Source: Pseudorhodobacter sp. MZDSW-24AT
GTDB taxonomy: Bacteria; Pseudomonadota; Alphaproteobacteria; Rhodobacterales; Rhodobacteraceae
Length of the DNA stretch: 64,000 nt
Direction of reading: 5' to 3'
Assembly (NCBI RefSeq): GCF_002794355.1
Contig: NZ_PGOI01000007.1
Coordinates: 434,001 to 498,000, forward strand
Position 1 is the stretch's first letter. The number at the start of each line of letters is the position of its first letter. The translations under genes and the position numbers were made by a program. The notes beneath the pieces were generated by a model. That model saw nothing but the letters and a program-made list of their open reading frames with translations. It ran no database searches and was not told the DNA's origin. Positions 45,633 to 55,252 of this stretch are shown here, in pieces.

Positions 45633-46253
45633 TCAGGTCAGGGGAATCACGCATCCCACCACAATCAGCAAAACCCCCGACACCACATTCAACCGCCGCA
45701 AGGCCTCGGGGCTCTGCAACAGCCGCCGCGCCCGGTCCAGAAACAGCGCCAGCCCCAGATTGCCCAGCATCGGCACCAGCGCCGAAATCGCCAGAATCGC
45801 CGCCACATCCCCTGCCGTCACCCGGCTCAGATCAAAGAAGCCCGGCAGAAACCCCATATAGAACAAAATCGCCTTCGGGTTGCCGATCACCGCCGCCACC
45901 CCCACCGAAAACCCGGCCCAAACCCCTGGCCGCGTCATCCGGCTGTCCGCCCCCGGCACCGCCGCCGGCTTGCGCAGCAGCAGCACGCCCATCCCCACGA
46001 ACACCGCCGCCGCGATCCAGCGCAAGGCCTCCAGCAGATCGCCATACAGCGACAGCACCCAAGCCAGCCCCAGAATGGCACAAAGCGGCCAGATCAGATC
46101 GCCCAGCGCCACGCCCACCGCCAAAGGCCAGGCCCCCGCCATGCCGCCCGAAAGCGCCCGCGCCGTCAGCGCCACCCAGACCGGACCGGGGATCACCCAA
46201 AGCCCCGCCATCGCCAGCGCATAAAGCCCCAGCTGATGCAGCGTCACCGTCAT
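45633..46253 (-). CDS. LysE/RhtB-family amino acid exporter
   Basis: A 206-residue inner-membrane protein with about six hydrophobic segments. The N-terminal GLWVIPGPVWVALTARALSG carries the PGP motif region of the family, and VAAVIGNPKAILFYMGFLPGFF is the second conserved segment. It probably exports an amino acid or related metabolite. Its ATG overlaps the recF stop (ATGA), so it is co-translated with replication and repair genes; that placement is unusual. The start was set by this overlap. Confidence 0.9.
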   Translation of the reverse strand: MTVTLHQLGLYALAMAGLWVIPGPVWVALTARALSGGMAGAWPLAVGVALGDLIWPLCAILGLAWVLSLYGDLLEALRWIAAAVFVGMGVLLLRKPAAVPGADSRMTRPGVWAGFSVGVAAVIGNPKAILFYMGFLPGFFDLSRVTAGDVAAILAISALVPMLGNLGLALFLDRARRLLQSPEALRRLNVVSGVLLIVVGCVIPLT

Positions 46254-47338
46254 TGCCGAACCTCCGCCACCGCGCCCGCCGCATCCACCCGCACCGCTTG
46301 CCCGCGCTGATCCAACCCCTCGAACAAGGCAGGCTCGGTCCCGGTCATGATGGCTTGCGCGCCCAAGGCGCAAATCTCGTCATACAGCGCCGCGCGCCGC
46401 GCCGCATCCAGATGCGCCGCCACCTCATCCAGCAACACCACCGGCGCCCGGCCCAAATCGGCCGCCAAGGCGCGCGCATTGGCCAGAATCAGCGAAATCA
46501 ACAGCGCCTTCTGCTCGCCCGTCGAACATTGCGCCGCCGAAACGCCCTTGGCCGTATAGACCGCCGCCAGATCCACCCGATGCGGCCCTTGCAAGCTGCG
46601 GCCCGCCGCCATGTCGCGCGCGCGCCCCGCCGCCAAGGCAAGCGCCAGATCGTCATAGCCCCCGTCCGGATGCAGCAAGGTCAGATCGGCACGCGGAAAG
46701 GCGGTCTCCGCCCCCTCCTGCGCGCGCGCCAGCCGCGTCAGCGCCGCCGCCCGGTTGGCGTCGATCACCGCCGCCGCCTCGGCCATCCGCGCTTCCACCG
46801 CGCCATACCACCCGGCATCGCGGATCTGATCCTTGAGCAACCGGTTGCGCTCGCGCATCGCCTTGTCATAGGCCAGCACCGCCTCGCCATGGTCCGGCAT
46901 AAAACTCAGGGTCATCCGGTCCAGAAACCGCCGCCGCCCTTCGGCCGCCTCGATCCACAGCCGGTCCATCGCAGGCACCAACCACAAGACCCGCAACACC
47001 TGCCCCAACCGGGCCTGTGGCGCCGCCTTGCCGTCAATCCGCACCACCCGCGCCTCCAGCCCTTCGGCGAAGGTCACCACCTCATGCGGCGCGTCCAACC
47101 CGTCCACCTCCGCCGCGACCTTCCAGCCAATCGCTTCAGGCCGCCGCGCAAGCTCCTCCGCCGCCGCCCGCCGCAACCCGCGCCCGGGCGACAACAGCGA
47201 CACCGCCTCCAGAATATTGGTCTTGCCCGCGCCATTGGGGCCATGAATGGCCACAGGCCGCCCGTCAAAGGCCAGCCGCGTCAGGCCATGGCTGCGAAAC
47301 TGCGACAGCACCAGCGATGTGATCGCAAGGCCAGCCAA
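46250..47338 (-). CDS. recF: DNA replication and repair protein RecF
   Basis: A 362-residue SMC-like ATPase that loads RecA at gaps. Walker A is GPNGAGKTN near 33-41, the signature region VSAAQCSTGEQKALLISLI, and Walker B VVLLDEVAAHLD. Length fits. It lies 109 bp after dnaN, with a GC hairpin between, and overlaps the exporter gene. Confidence 0.97.
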   Translation of the reverse strand: MAGLAITSLVLSQFRSHGLTRLAFDGRPVAIHGPNGAGKTNILEAVSLLSPGRGLRRAAAEELARRPEAIGWKVAAEVDGLDAPHEVVTFAEGLEARVVRIDGKAAPQARLGQVLRVLWLVPAMDRLWIEAAEGRRRFLDRMTLSFMPDHGEAVLAYDKAMRERNRLLKDQIRDAGWYGAVEARMAEAAAVIDANRAAALTRLARAQEGAETAFPRADLTLLHPDGGYDDLALALAAGRARDMAAGRSLQGPHRVDLAAVYTAKGVSAAQCSTGEQKALLISLILANARALAADLGRAPVVLLDEVAAHLDAARRAALYDEICALGAQAIMTGTEPALFEGLDQRGQAVRVDAAGAVAEVRQ

Positions 47339-47416
47339 ACGCTGCCCCTTTCATCTGTTCCGAACTATCCCACGGGATGACATTGGATGCGCCATTGGTT
47401 CAAGCACCCATGTCAC

Positions 47417-47433
47417 GGGGGGTGTGACCCCCC
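47417..47433 (-). terminator. Hairpin after dnaN
   Basis: GGGGGG (47417-47422) pairs with CCCCCC (47428-47433) around TGTGA, flanked by GTCAC/GTGAC-like sequence, 14 bp after the dnaN stop. It lacks a U-run and may attenuate rather than terminate before recF. Confidence 0.45.
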
Positions 47434-47447
47434 CGGTTCAACGCCGG

Positions 47448-48566
47448 TCACACGCGCATCGGCATCACAACATAGATGGCGCTTGTGTCATTGCCTTCGC
47501 GCATCAAGGTCGGATCGCCCGAGGAATTGAACAGGAACACCGCATTCTCGCGGTCCACCTGACTCGCGATTTCCAGCAGATATTTGGCGTTAAAGCCGAT
47601 ATCCAGTCGCTCATCGCTATAGGCCACCGCCAGCTCTTCCTCGGCGGCGCCCGAATCCGGCGCATTGACCGACAGGATCAGCCGGTCTTCGTCCAGCGAA
47701 AGCTTCACCGCGCGGCTGCGCTCGCTCGACACCGTGGCCACCCGGTCCACCGCCTTGGCGAATTCGCTGGCATCCACCTCCAGCCGGCGGGTGTTGCCGG
47801 TCGGGATCACGCGGGTGTAATCGGGGAAGGTCCCGTCGATCACCTTCGAGGTCAGGGTGATCGCCGGGGTGGCAAAGCGGATCTTGGTCTCGCTCACCGA
47901 AACCGCAATCGCCGCCTCGTCATCATCCAGCAGCTTGCGCAGCTCATTCACTGTCTTGCGCGGCACGATCACCCCGGCCATGCCGGTGGCGCCCTCCGGC
48001 AAGGCGGTGTCGATCCGGGCCAGCCGATGGCCATCGGTGGCCACGGCGCGCAACACCGGCCCCTCTTCGCCGGTGGCGACATGCAGATAGACACCGTTCA
48101 GGTAATAGCGGGTTTCCTCGGTGGAAATCGCGAATTTCGCCTTGTCGAACAACCGGCGCAGCGCCGGGGCGGCAGCGGTGAACTGCGTGGAATATTCCGA
48201 ACTTGCCATCACCGGGAAATCTTCCTTGGGCAGCGTGGCAAGGCTGAACGAAGACCGCCCCGCCATGATCGACAGCCGCCCCGAGGACGGGTCTTCCGTC
48301 AGGTTGACCAGCGCCCCATCGGGCAGCTTGCGAACGATCTCATGCAGCATCACCGCCGAAACCGTGGTGGCCCCGGGGCGATCCACCATGGCGGCGGCGC
48401 GGTCCACCACTTCGATGTCCAGATCGGTGGCGCGGAACGAAACCTGCGCCCCCTCGGCCTCGATCAGCACATTGGCCAGAATCGGAATGGTGTTGCGCCG
48501 CTCCACCACGGATTGCGCCTGCGCAAGGGCCTTGAGCAGCGTGCCACGTTCAATCGAAAGCTTCAT
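47448..48566 (-). CDS. dnaN: DNA polymerase III subunit beta (sliding clamp)
   Basis: A 372-residue clamp protein. The start MKLSIERGTLLKAL, the internal RRNTIPILANVLIEA, FPVMASSEY, VATDGHRLAR and the C-terminal VVMPMRV are typical. Two adjacent ATGs exist (48569 and 48566); the second matches the family start and is better spaced from AGGGGG. It is 244 bp downstream of dnaA. Confidence 0.98.
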   Translation of the reverse strand: MKLSIERGTLLKALAQAQSVVERRNTIPILANVLIEAEGAQVSFRATDLDIEVVDRAAAMVDRPGATTVSAVMLHEIVRKLPDGALVNLTEDPSSGRLSIMAGRSSFSLATLPKEDFPVMASSEYSTQFTAAAPALRRLFDKAKFAISTEETRYYLNGVYLHVATGEEGPVLRAVATDGHRLARIDTALPEGATGMAGVIVPRKTVNELRKLLDDDEAAIAVSVSETKIRFATPAITLTSKVIDGTFPDYTRVIPTGNTRRLEVDASEFAKAVDRVATVSSERSRAVKLSLDEDRLILSVNAPDSGAAEEELAVAYSDERLDIGFNAKYLLEIASQVDRENAVFLFNSSGDPTLMREGNDTSAIYVVMPMRV

Positions 48567-48616
48567 CATCCATCCCCCTGTCGGGCATCTACCTGTCGGG
48601 CGTCTCAGGGAGACCG

Positions 48617-48644
48617 ACAATACCCGTTTTGCGCGGGTTCACAA
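48617..48644 (-). promoter_or_regulatory. Possible dnaN promoter
   Basis: On the minus strand TTGTGA (48639-48644), 16 bp and TATTGT (48617-48622) give 4/6 matches in each box, about 50 bp before dnaN. A CCCG/CGGG inverted repeat lies in the spacer. Confidence 0.35.
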
Positions 48645-48810
48645 GTGTTTGAGCCGACATTGTGGGGCTTTGGGGCCAAGGTCAAGGCCCTGCGCCGCCC
48701 CAAGGGCCGCGCCCGCGGGCCAGAGGTTAATTTTCCGTAAAGTTGAAAAGCCAAGCCCCTGATAACAAAGGCGCCACCCGCGTGTAACACAGGGGGAACG
48801 CCCATTCCGC

Positions 48811-50175
48811 TCAGCTTTGCAGCAACCGCTTCAACAGCTGCACATCATCGACCAGCTGCGCATCCGCCGCCATCAGCTCCTCGATCTTGCGCACCCCATG
48901 CATGATCGTCGTGTGGTCCCGCCCGCCAAAGCGGCGGCCGATCTCCGGCAGGCTCCGGCTGGTCATCTGCTTGGACAGATACATCGCCACCTGCCGTGGC
49001 CGCGCGATCGTCCGCAACCGCTTGGGCCCGATCATGTCCGACAGGCGGACGTTGTAATGCTCGGCCACCTTCCGCTGGATTTCCTCGATCGTCAGCCGCT
49101 TTTCCGAAGACCGCAGGATATCGGACAGGCACTCCATCACCAGATCCAGATTGATCTCCCGCCCAACGAGGCTGGCAAAGGCAAAGAGCCGCATCAATGC
49201 CCCTTCCAGAACCCGGACGTTGGTGGTGATCCGATGCGCCAGAAACTCCAGCACCCCCGGCGCCATCGTCAGCCCACGATACTGGTTGGAATAATGCTCC
49301 AGCTTGGCCTGCAAGATGCCCAGGCGCAGCTCGTAATCGGTCGGATGCAGGTCCACCACCAAGCCGCACTGCAGGCGCGAGCGGATGCGGTCTTCCAGAT
49401 CCTTGATCTCCCCCGGTGCACGGTCAGCCGAGATGACAATCTGCTTGTTCTGATCCACCAGCGCGTTGAAGGTGTGAAAGAACTCCTCCTGCGTGCTGTC
49501 CTTGCCAGCGATGAACTGCACGTCATCCACCATAAGAACATCCACAGACCGGAACAGCTCCTTGAAGTCCATGATCTGCTTGTCGCGCAGCGCCTGAACA
49601 AAGCGATACATGAACTGTTCGGCCGACAGATACAGCACATGCAGATCGGGGCGGTTGATCTTCAATTCATGCGCGATGGCATGCATCAGGTGGGTTTTCC
49701 CCAAGCCGACGCCACCATAGAGGAACAGCGGATTGAAGGTCACAGGCCCACCTTCCGCCACCCGGCGCGCCGCCGCATGGGCCAGTTCGTTGGGTTTGCC
49801 CACCACGAAGTTGTCGAAGGTAAAGCGCTGTTCCAACTGAGCGCCGGGCACGTCCTCGGCAGCCGCGGCACGCACGCGGGCCGGTTTGGCGGCGGCACGG
49901 GGCGCAGGCTTGGCGGCCGCAGCGCGGTCTGCCGGAGCCCCGACCGTGAATTCCACGCGGTCCACGGGTGCGCCAGCAAAGGCCAGTTGACCCCGGATAT
50001 GGTCTGCAAAATTGCGAGAAACCCAGTCACCGAAAAAGGTTGTCGGCACCTCAAAGCTGGCGACGCCATTCTTGAGATGGGACAGACGCAGCGGCTCGAT
50101 CCATGTCGTGTAGTTGTTCTGCCCCACCCGCTTGATCAGTTCTTCCCGAACCTGTCCCCACGTCTCGTTCGTCAT
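48811..50175 (-). CDS. dnaA: Chromosomal replication initiator protein DnaA
   Basis: A 454-residue AAA+ initiator. Domain I is about 1-80, a low-complexity Ala-rich linker runs about 82-110, Walker A GGVGLGKT is at 154-161, Walker B VLMVDD is near 213-218, and the DNA-binding signature GGRDHTT is at 417-423. The start MTNETWGQVREELIKRVGQN fits the family; upstream codons are in the leader. No convincing DnaA-box array is seen on either side of the gene, so oriC is probably elsewhere. Confidence 0.98.
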   Translation of the reverse strand: MTNETWGQVREELIKRVGQNNYTTWIEPLRLSHLKNGVASFEVPTTFFGDWVSRNFADHIRGQLAFAGAPVDRVEFTVGAPADRAAAAKPAPRAAAKPARVRAAAAEDVPGAQLEQRFTFDNFVVGKPNELAHAAARRVAEGGPVTFNPLFLYGGVGLGKTHLMHAIAHELKINRPDLHVLYLSAEQFMYRFVQALRDKQIMDFKELFRSVDVLMVDDVQFIAGKDSTQEEFFHTFNALVDQNKQIVISADRAPGEIKDLEDRIRSRLQCGLVVDLHPTDYELRLGILQAKLEHYSNQYRGLTMAPGVLEFLAHRITTNVRVLEGALMRLFAFASLVGREINLDLVMECLSDILRSSEKRLTIEEIQRKVAEHYNVRLSDMIGPKRLRTIARPRQVAMYLSKQMTSRSLPEIGRRFGGRDHTTIMHGVRKIEELMAADAQLVDDVQLLKRLLQS

Positions 50176-50300
50176 TCGCTTTGACCTGCTTTTTATTTGC
50201 CCACCACGCCCGGCGATCCGGTCGGGCTTATTTCCCACACACACGTCCCTGATCGCCCCACCACCTGAGCTTCCCCGCCATACGCGCATACGCAAGCGGG

Positions 50301-50320
50301 CTGATCCGAGATCGGATCAG
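50301..50320. promoter_or_regulatory. Perfect inverted repeat upstream of dnaA
   Basis: CTGATCCG (50301-50308) and CGGATCAG (50313-50320) flank AGAT. It is 126 bp before the dnaA start and could bind a regulator of dnaA or form a leader hairpin. Confidence 0.45.
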
Positions 50321-50648
50321 TCATGGACACACCAAAAAACACAAGAGCAGCACCAAAGTGCCAACCCCCATGAACCACCTGAGTGCGGAAGGTACCGCAG
50401 ACAGCATAACACTATGATCTTCCACAAAAACTGACGAATAAGCTGGCAGCAAGATTCGTTAGGCTCTGCGCAAGGCTGCGTTATGTCCCCCAAGACGACG
50501 TGAATCGCCTGTGGAAGCTAGCAAGCCGTCGCAGCCCTTCGCAACCGATCTATTCGGTTGACAGAGGAATGTTTGGAGCGAATCCGAACGCTCTGACAAT
50601 TCGGCAACGTGCAGGTCAAAAACTGCCTGAAAACGCAAAAAGGACAAG

Positions 50649-50677
50649 AAAAAAGGGCGCCCAGAAGCTGGACGCCC
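50649..50677 (-). terminator. rpsT rho-independent terminator
   Basis: A 10-bp stem (50655-50664 with 50668-50677, one G-U pair) with a 3-nt loop is followed on the minus strand by six T residues. It lies 26 bp after the rpsT stop. Confidence 0.85.
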
Positions 50678-50702
50678 TTGACACAAAATTGAGAGAATCG
50701 AC

Positions 50703-50978
50703 TCAGACGGCCGGTGCCGACAGGGCCTTCACGCGCGACGACAGGCGCGAGATCTTGCGGGAAACGGTGTTCTTGTGCAGCACGCCTTTGGTGACGCCGC
50801 GCGCCAGTTCGGGCTGTGCATTCTTGAGCGCTTCGACAGCGGCTTCGGCATTGCCCGAAGCAATGGCTTCTTCGACTTTACGAACGAAGGTGCGGATGCG
50901 CGAACGGCGGGCCTTGTTCACGGCATAGCGTGCTTCGGACTGGCGGGCGCGTTTTTTGGACTGTTCACTGTTTGCCAT
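50703..50978 (-). CDS. rpsT: 30S ribosomal protein S20
   Basis: A 91-residue basic ribosomal protein. [20 protein letters not shown] and [18 protein letters not shown], ending [17 protein letters not shown], are the S20 pattern. The ATG at 50978 has AAGG 8 nt upstream. It sits between dnaA and an enoyl-CoA hydratase, as in related genomes, and has its own terminator. Confidence 0.97.
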   Translation of the reverse strand: MANSEQSKKRARQSEARYAVNKARRSRIRTFVRKVEEAIASGNAEAAVEALKNAQPELARGVTKGVLHKNTVSRKISRLSSRVKALSAPAV

Positions 50979-51133
50979 GGTGGTGGCCTTTCTTGGGTCT
51001 GTTTCAATGCTGTTGCACGAAAGCCCCAAGACCCCACCTTGAGGGTGAGGAATGATTCTTGCCTAAGCGGGCCCACGCGCATGTGGGGCGGCGTATAGGA
51101 CGAATTCAGCGAAAAGGAAACCGAAAAAGCTGA

Positions 51134-51910
51134 TTACTTGTCGCGGAACTGCGGCTGCCGCTTTTCCAGAAACGCGGCCATGCCCTCTTTCTGGTCTTCT
51201 GTGGCAAACAGCGCGTGGAACACCCGCCGTTCAAACAAAAGCCCCTCCGAAAGCGTGGTTTCCTGCGCGCGGTTCACGCATTCCTTGACGGCCATCGAAG
51301 ACAGCAACGATTTTTCGACGATCTTCTGTGCGATCTTCATGACTTCGGTCATCAGATCTTTGGCCGGGAAGACACGGCTGACCAGACCGCAGCGTTCTGC
51401 TTCGGCTGATTCCATGAAACGCCCGGTCAGATGCATGTCCATCGACTTCGACTTGCCGACAAACCGGGTCAGCCGTTGGGTGCCGCCCATCCCCGCCACA
51501 ATTCCGAGGTTGATTTCAGGCTGACCAAATTTTGCGGTGTCCGAGGCGATGATGAAATCGGCAAGCATCGCCAATTCGCAGCCTCCCCCAAGACAATAGC
51601 CGGAGACGGCCGCAATGATGGGCTTGCGCACCCGCGCGATCATCTCGGCCTCAACGCCAAACAGATTGTCGAAATATACGTCCGTAAAGGTTTTCTCGGC
51701 CATTTCCTTGACGTCGGCGCCGGCAGCAAAGGCCTTTTCTGAACCAGTCAGAACAATGACCCGCACATTGTCGTCGCGGTCCGCCGCTTGCAGCGCGCTG
51801 GCCAATTCCTTCATAAGCTTGGAATTCAGCGCATTCAGCGCATCTGGACGGTTCAGCCGAATGAGCGAGACATAATCCTCGACCTCGACGATCAGCGTTT
51901 CATAGGCCAT
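51134..51910 (-). CDS. Enoyl-CoA hydratase
   Basis: A 258-residue crotonase-fold enzyme hydrating 2-enoyl-CoA in fatty acid or related acyl-CoA breakdown. The oxyanion-hole segments [12 protein letters not shown] and [15 protein letters not shown] and the catalytic Glu region [20 protein letters not shown] are present, as is a C-terminal [10 protein letters not shown]. Length is typical of EchA/FadB1-type monofunctional hydratases. It starts 60 bp from mutM on the same strand. Confidence 0.94.
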   Translation of the reverse strand: MAYETLIVEVEDYVSLIRLNRPDALNALNSKLMKELASALQAADRDDNVRVIVLTGSEKAFAAGADVKEMAEKTFTDVYFDNLFGVEAEMIARVRKPIIAAVSGYCLGGGCELAMLADFIIASDTAKFGQPEINLGIVAGMGGTQRLTRFVGKSKSMDMHLTGRFMESAEAERCGLVSRVFPAKDLMTEVMKIAQKIVEKSLLSSMAVKECVNRAQETTLSEGLLFERRVFHALFATEDQKEGMAAFLEKRQPQFRDK

Positions 51911-51970
51911 GCGCAGGCTCCACGTGTTGACGTTGGCGTGACTCCTAGCAGTATCTTGACCAATGGCAAG

Positions 51971-52822
51971 TCAACGCTGGCATGTCGGACAGTAGAACGA
52001 GGATCGGCCCGACTGCACGATGCGTGCCACATGCGCCTGACAGCCGGGCGTTGCACAAGGTTGCCCCTCACGCCCATAGACCTGAAAGCTGTGCTGAAAG
52101 TATCCCAGCTCGCCATCGGCCTGCCTGAAATCGCGCAAACTGCTTCCACCCGCTTCGATTGCCTCGGCCAGCACCTCGCGGATCAGGGGGACAAGGCTGG
52201 CCACCTGATCCGTGGTCAAGGCGCCTGCCTTGGTTTGCGGGGCGATCCGGGCCCGGAACAGGGTTTCGCATACATAGATGTTGCCCAGCCCCGCGACGAT
52301 CTGCTGGTCGAGCAGGGCCGATTTGATCGGCGTGTTGCGGCCCTTAAGCTTTCCGATCAGATAGGGCTCATCAAACGCATTCCCCAGCGGTTCCGGACCA
52401 AGCGCAGCCAAAAGAGGATGATGTTCCGCCTGTTCGGACGCAAAAAGATCCATCGCGCCAAAGCGGCGGGCATCGTTAAAGATGATCCGCGCACCGCCCT
52501 CCATATCCAGCACCACATGATCATGCTTTTGCGGCGCCGGATGGTCATGGTGAAAGGCGCCCAGCATCTGGCCGGAAATCAACATGCGCCCTGACATGCC
52601 CAGATGGATCAGCAAGGTTTCATGCGTGGACAGATCGGCAAGGATATACTTGGACCGCCGTCGCAACGTCTTTACCTGCGCCCCCGACAAGCGCGCGGCC
52701 ATGCCGGCAGGAAAAGGCCAGCGCAGCCCGTCGCGATTGACCGTCGCACGGCTGATGACGCGCCCTTCCATCACCGGCAAAAGGCCGCGGCGGACGGTTT
52801 CAACCTCGGGCAACTCGGGCAT
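51971..52822 (-). CDS. mutM: Formamidopyrimidine-DNA glycosylase
   Basis: A 283-residue base-excision repair enzyme that removes 8-oxoguanine and nicks the abasic site. The catalytic N-terminus [13 protein letters not shown] (Pro after Met removal, then Glu) is intact, HLGMSGRM follows, and the C-terminal zinc finger [19 protein letters not shown] ends in YCPTCQR. The start is fixed by the required MPELPE. It is divergent from ubiE. Confidence 0.98.
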   Translation of the reverse strand: MPELPEVETVRRGLLPVMEGRVISRATVNRDGLRWPFPAGMAARLSGAQVKTLRRRSKYILADLSTHETLLIHLGMSGRMLISGQMLGAFHHDHPAPQKHDHVVLDMEGGARIIFNDARRFGAMDLFASEQAEHHPLLAALGPEPLGNAFDEPYLIGKLKGRNTPIKSALLDQQIVAGLGNIYVCETLFRARIAPQTKAGALTTDQVASLVPLIREVLAEAIEAGGSSLRDFRQADGELGYFQHSFQVYGREGQPCATPGCQAHVARIVQSGRSSFYCPTCQR

Positions 52823-52874
52823 GGTGGACGCTCCTGCTCTATGCGCGGCACGCTCCCATGGACAGGGTGGCGCA

Positions 52875-52902
52875 TTGCAGCCGCGCGGATGCGCCCTATA
52901 AG
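52875..52902 (+). promoter_or_regulatory. Predicted ubiE-ubiB promoter
   Basis: TTGCAG (52875-52880), a 16-bp spacer and TATAAG (52897-52902) form a good sigma-70-like promoter 30 bp before the ubiE ATG. Confidence 0.55.
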
Positions 52903-52932
52903 AAGATTGACCGACAATAAAGGGCAAGGCCC

Positions 52933-53682
52933 ATGACCGACGACAAAGGCACGACGCATTTCGGCTATCAGACCATACCAGAGGGCGAAAAGGCCGGGAG
53001 GGTGCATGGCGTTTTCACAAAGGTGGCCAGCAAATACGACATCATGAATGATCTGATGTCGGGCGGAATCCACCGCCTGTGGAAAGATGCGATGATGGAT
53101 TGGCTTGCACCGCGGCCGGGGCAACGGCTTCTTGATGTGGCCGGAGGCACGGGTGACGTTGCGTTCCGTTTCCTGAAGCGCGCCCCCGGGGCGAGTGCGG
53201 TGGTCTGCGACATGACCGAATCGATGCTGATTGCCGGGCGGCAACGGGCAGAGGCAGACAGCATGGCGGATCGGCTGGACTGGGTGGTGGGCGATGCCAT
53301 GGCCTTGCCGTTCGAGAACAACAGTTTTGATGTCTATACCATCAGCTTTGGCATCCGGAACGTGACCCGGATCGCAGATGCGCTGTCCGAAGCCTATCGG
53401 GTCTTGCGGCCCGGCGGGCGGCTGATGGTGCTGGAATTTAGCCAGATCCCGAATGATCTGATGCAAAAGGCCTATGACCTCTATTCCTTCAACGTCATCC
53501 CCTTGATGGGGCAAATCGTGGCGGGCGATCGCGAGAGCTATCAATATCTGGTGGAAAGCATTCGAAAGTTCCCCGACCAAGACAGCTTTGCCACCATGAT
53601 CCGGCAAGCGGGTTTTGATCAGGTGAAGTATCGGAACCAGACCTTGGGCATTGCTGCTCTTCATTCGGGGTGGAAACTCTAA
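52933..53682 (+). CDS. ubiE: Demethylmenaquinone/2-polyprenyl-benzoquinol methyltransferase
   Basis: A 249-residue SAM-dependent C-methyltransferase of ubiquinone synthesis. [35 protein letters not shown] (SAM motif near 71) and [20 protein letters not shown] are UbiE hallmarks. Its TAA is followed directly by the GTG of ubiB, so both are on one transcript and probably coupled. Confidence 0.97.
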   Translation: MTDDKGTTHFGYQTIPEGEKAGRVHGVFTKVASKYDIMNDLMSGGIHRLWKDAMMDWLAPRPGQRLLDVAGGTGDVAFRFLKRAPGASAVVCDMTESMLIAGRQRAEADSMADRLDWVVGDAMALPFENNSFDVYTISFGIRNVTRIADALSEAYRVLRPGGRLMVLEFSQIPNDLMQKAYDLYSFNVIPLMGQIVAGDRESYQYLVESIRKFPDQDSFATMIRQAGFDQVKYRNQTLGIAALHSGWKL

Positions 53683-55212
53683 GTGCGCGGTCCGCATAAT
53701 TTCTGGCGGCTGGTGCGCACCTTGGCGACGCTGGAGCGCACAGGTGCGATCGGCGTTGTGTTGGAAGCGTTTCGCGCGCCCCCGCGCCTGCGTTTCGTCG
53801 CGCGCATCCTAGGATGGCCCTTCAAACCGCTTGGCCTGCGCGGGGACCCGTCCTTGCCGCCGCTGACGCGGGCACTGACGGCCCTTGGTCCGGCCTATAT
53901 CAAATTCGGTCAGATCCTCTCCACCCGTCCCGATGTGGTGGGCAACGAGTTGGCATCGCAGCTGAAGTATCTGCAGGACAAGCTGCCGCCTTTTCCGATC
54001 ACAGTCGCGAAGCAGATGATCGAGGCGGAGCTCGAGGTTCCGGTGGATCAGGTCTTCCGTGACTTCTCCGAACCCGTCGCTGCCGCCTCGATCGCGCAGG
54101 TTCACAAGGCTTGGCTGCAAGAGGACGGACGCGAAGTGGCGGTCAAGGTGCTGCGCCCCGGCATCGAACGCGCCTTCCGCAAGGATATCGATGCGTTTTA
54201 CTTTGCCGCGCGTGCCATCGAATTCATTTCGCCTTCGTCGCGCCGTCTGCGTCCGCTTGAAGTGATCCGCCACTTTGAGGGTGTCGTGATGGGCGAGCTG
54301 GATTTCCGGCTGGAGTCCAGCGCCGCCGCGGAGTTTGCCGCCAACACCGCAGGCGACGAAGGCTTTCAGGTTCCAAAACCGATCTGGCATCTGTCAGGTC
54401 GCAGCGTGATGACACTGGATTGGGCAGAAGGAATCGGGCTGAACGACAACGCCCTGATTGATGCGGCAGGCCACGACCGTAAGGTGCTGGGCGCGCGCGT
54501 CTTGCAGCTTTTCCTCAACCATGCGCTGCGGGACGGTTATTTTCACGCCGACATGCATCAGGGCAACCTGAAGGTGGCGGCCAATGGCAACATCATCGCC
54601 TATGACTTCGGAATCATGGGGCGCATCGACGAATACACGCGGCGGGTCTATGCCGAGATCCTGTTCGGCTTCATCCGCAAGGATTACCGCCGCGTCGCCG
54701 AGGTGCATTTCGAGGCCGGTTATGTGCCAGCTGACCGGGATATCGATGAATTCGCCCGCGCCTTGCGTGCCGTCGGAGAGCCGATTTTCGGCATGGATGC
54801 GAGCCGTATTTCGATGGCGCGGCTTCTTGCCTATCTGTTCGAGGTGACCGAGCGTTTTGGAATGGAGACCAGAACCGAGCTCATCCTGCTCCAACGGACG
54901 ATGGTGGTGGTTGAAGGTGTCGCCCGCGGCCTTGATCCGCATATCAACATCTGGGAAGTCGCCAAACCGATCGTCGAAGGCTATATCACCAAGAGCATCG
55001 GTCCGCGCGCGGTTTTGCGCGATCTTGCGAAAACGGCGAGGGTCTTGGCCCGTTTCGGGCCAAGGATGCCGCAACTGGTCGAACGGGCCTTGATCGCCCA
55101 AGCTGAAATTCCCAATCAAATCGAACAAAACCGCAATTGGTGGCCTGTCTGGACGGGAGTGACAGGGGTGGCGATGCTGGCGGTCGGCCTTTGGCTGGGC
55201 ACGATGCTCTGA
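53683..55212 (+). CDS. ubiB: Ubiquinone biosynthesis regulatory protein kinase UbiB
   Basis: A 509-residue atypical kinase/ATPase (ABC1/ADCK family) needed for ubiquinone synthesis. KFGQILSTRPD is the family KxGQ motif, PVAAASIAQVHKAW the Ala-rich loop replacing the usual P-loop, VAVKVLRPG the lysine strand, FHADMHQGN the catalytic loop and AYDFGIMG the metal motif. A hydrophobic C-terminal segment (TGVTGVAMLAVGLWLGTML) should anchor it in the membrane. The GTG start abuts the ubiE stop. Confidence 0.96.
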   Translation: MRGPHNFWRLVRTLATLERTGAIGVVLEAFRAPPRLRFVARILGWPFKPLGLRGDPSLPPLTRALTALGPAYIKFGQILSTRPDVVGNELASQLKYLQDKLPPFPITVAKQMIEAELEVPVDQVFRDFSEPVAAASIAQVHKAWLQEDGREVAVKVLRPGIERAFRKDIDAFYFAARAIEFISPSSRRLRPLEVIRHFEGVVMGELDFRLESSAAAEFAANTAGDEGFQVPKPIWHLSGRSVMTLDWAEGIGLNDNALIDAAGHDRKVLGARVLQLFLNHALRDGYFHADMHQGNLKVAANGNIIAYDFGIMGRIDEYTRRVYAEILFGFIRKDYRRVAEVHFEAGYVPADRDIDEFARALRAVGEPIFGMDASRISMARLLAYLFEVTERFGMETRTELILLQRTMVVVEGVARGLDPHINIWEVAKPIVEGYITKSIGPRAVLRDLAKTARVLARFGPRMPQLVERALIAQAEIPNQIEQNRNWWPVWTGVTGVAMLAVGLWLGTML

Positions 55213-55252
55213 CCATCCGCCGACATCGAGCCGGAAACCTGCAGATCGGGCA

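Larger units (their letters stand above)
50176..50702. other. 527-bp region between dnaA and rpsT
   Basis: No gene is seen. It holds the rpsT terminator (50649-50677), a perfect 8-bp inverted repeat CTGATCCG/CGGATCAG at 50301-50320, and five GANTC methylation motifs in 50453-50704 (the last one in the rpsT end). Only weak DnaA-box-like 9-mers with two or more mismatches are present. The dnaA promoter must lie here, but no clear -35/-10 pair stands out. Confidence 0.6.

Noticed and set aside
46837-46848. GCAACCGGTTGC, the core of the iol operator, inside recF
   Set aside because: It is within a coding region, lacks the outer bases of the 16-bp palindrome, and recF has no link to inositol. Likely chance.
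48727-48741. TTAA-N7-TAAA, a near CtrA box between dnaA and dnaN
   Set aside because: One half-site base is wrong and there is only one copy, so it is too weak to call.
50176-50702. oriC between dnaA and rpsT
   Set aside because: The best DnaA-box-like 9-mers (TTTCCCACA, TCTTCCACA) have two mismatches each and do not cluster, and no AT-rich 13-mer array is seen. The origin may be elsewhere.
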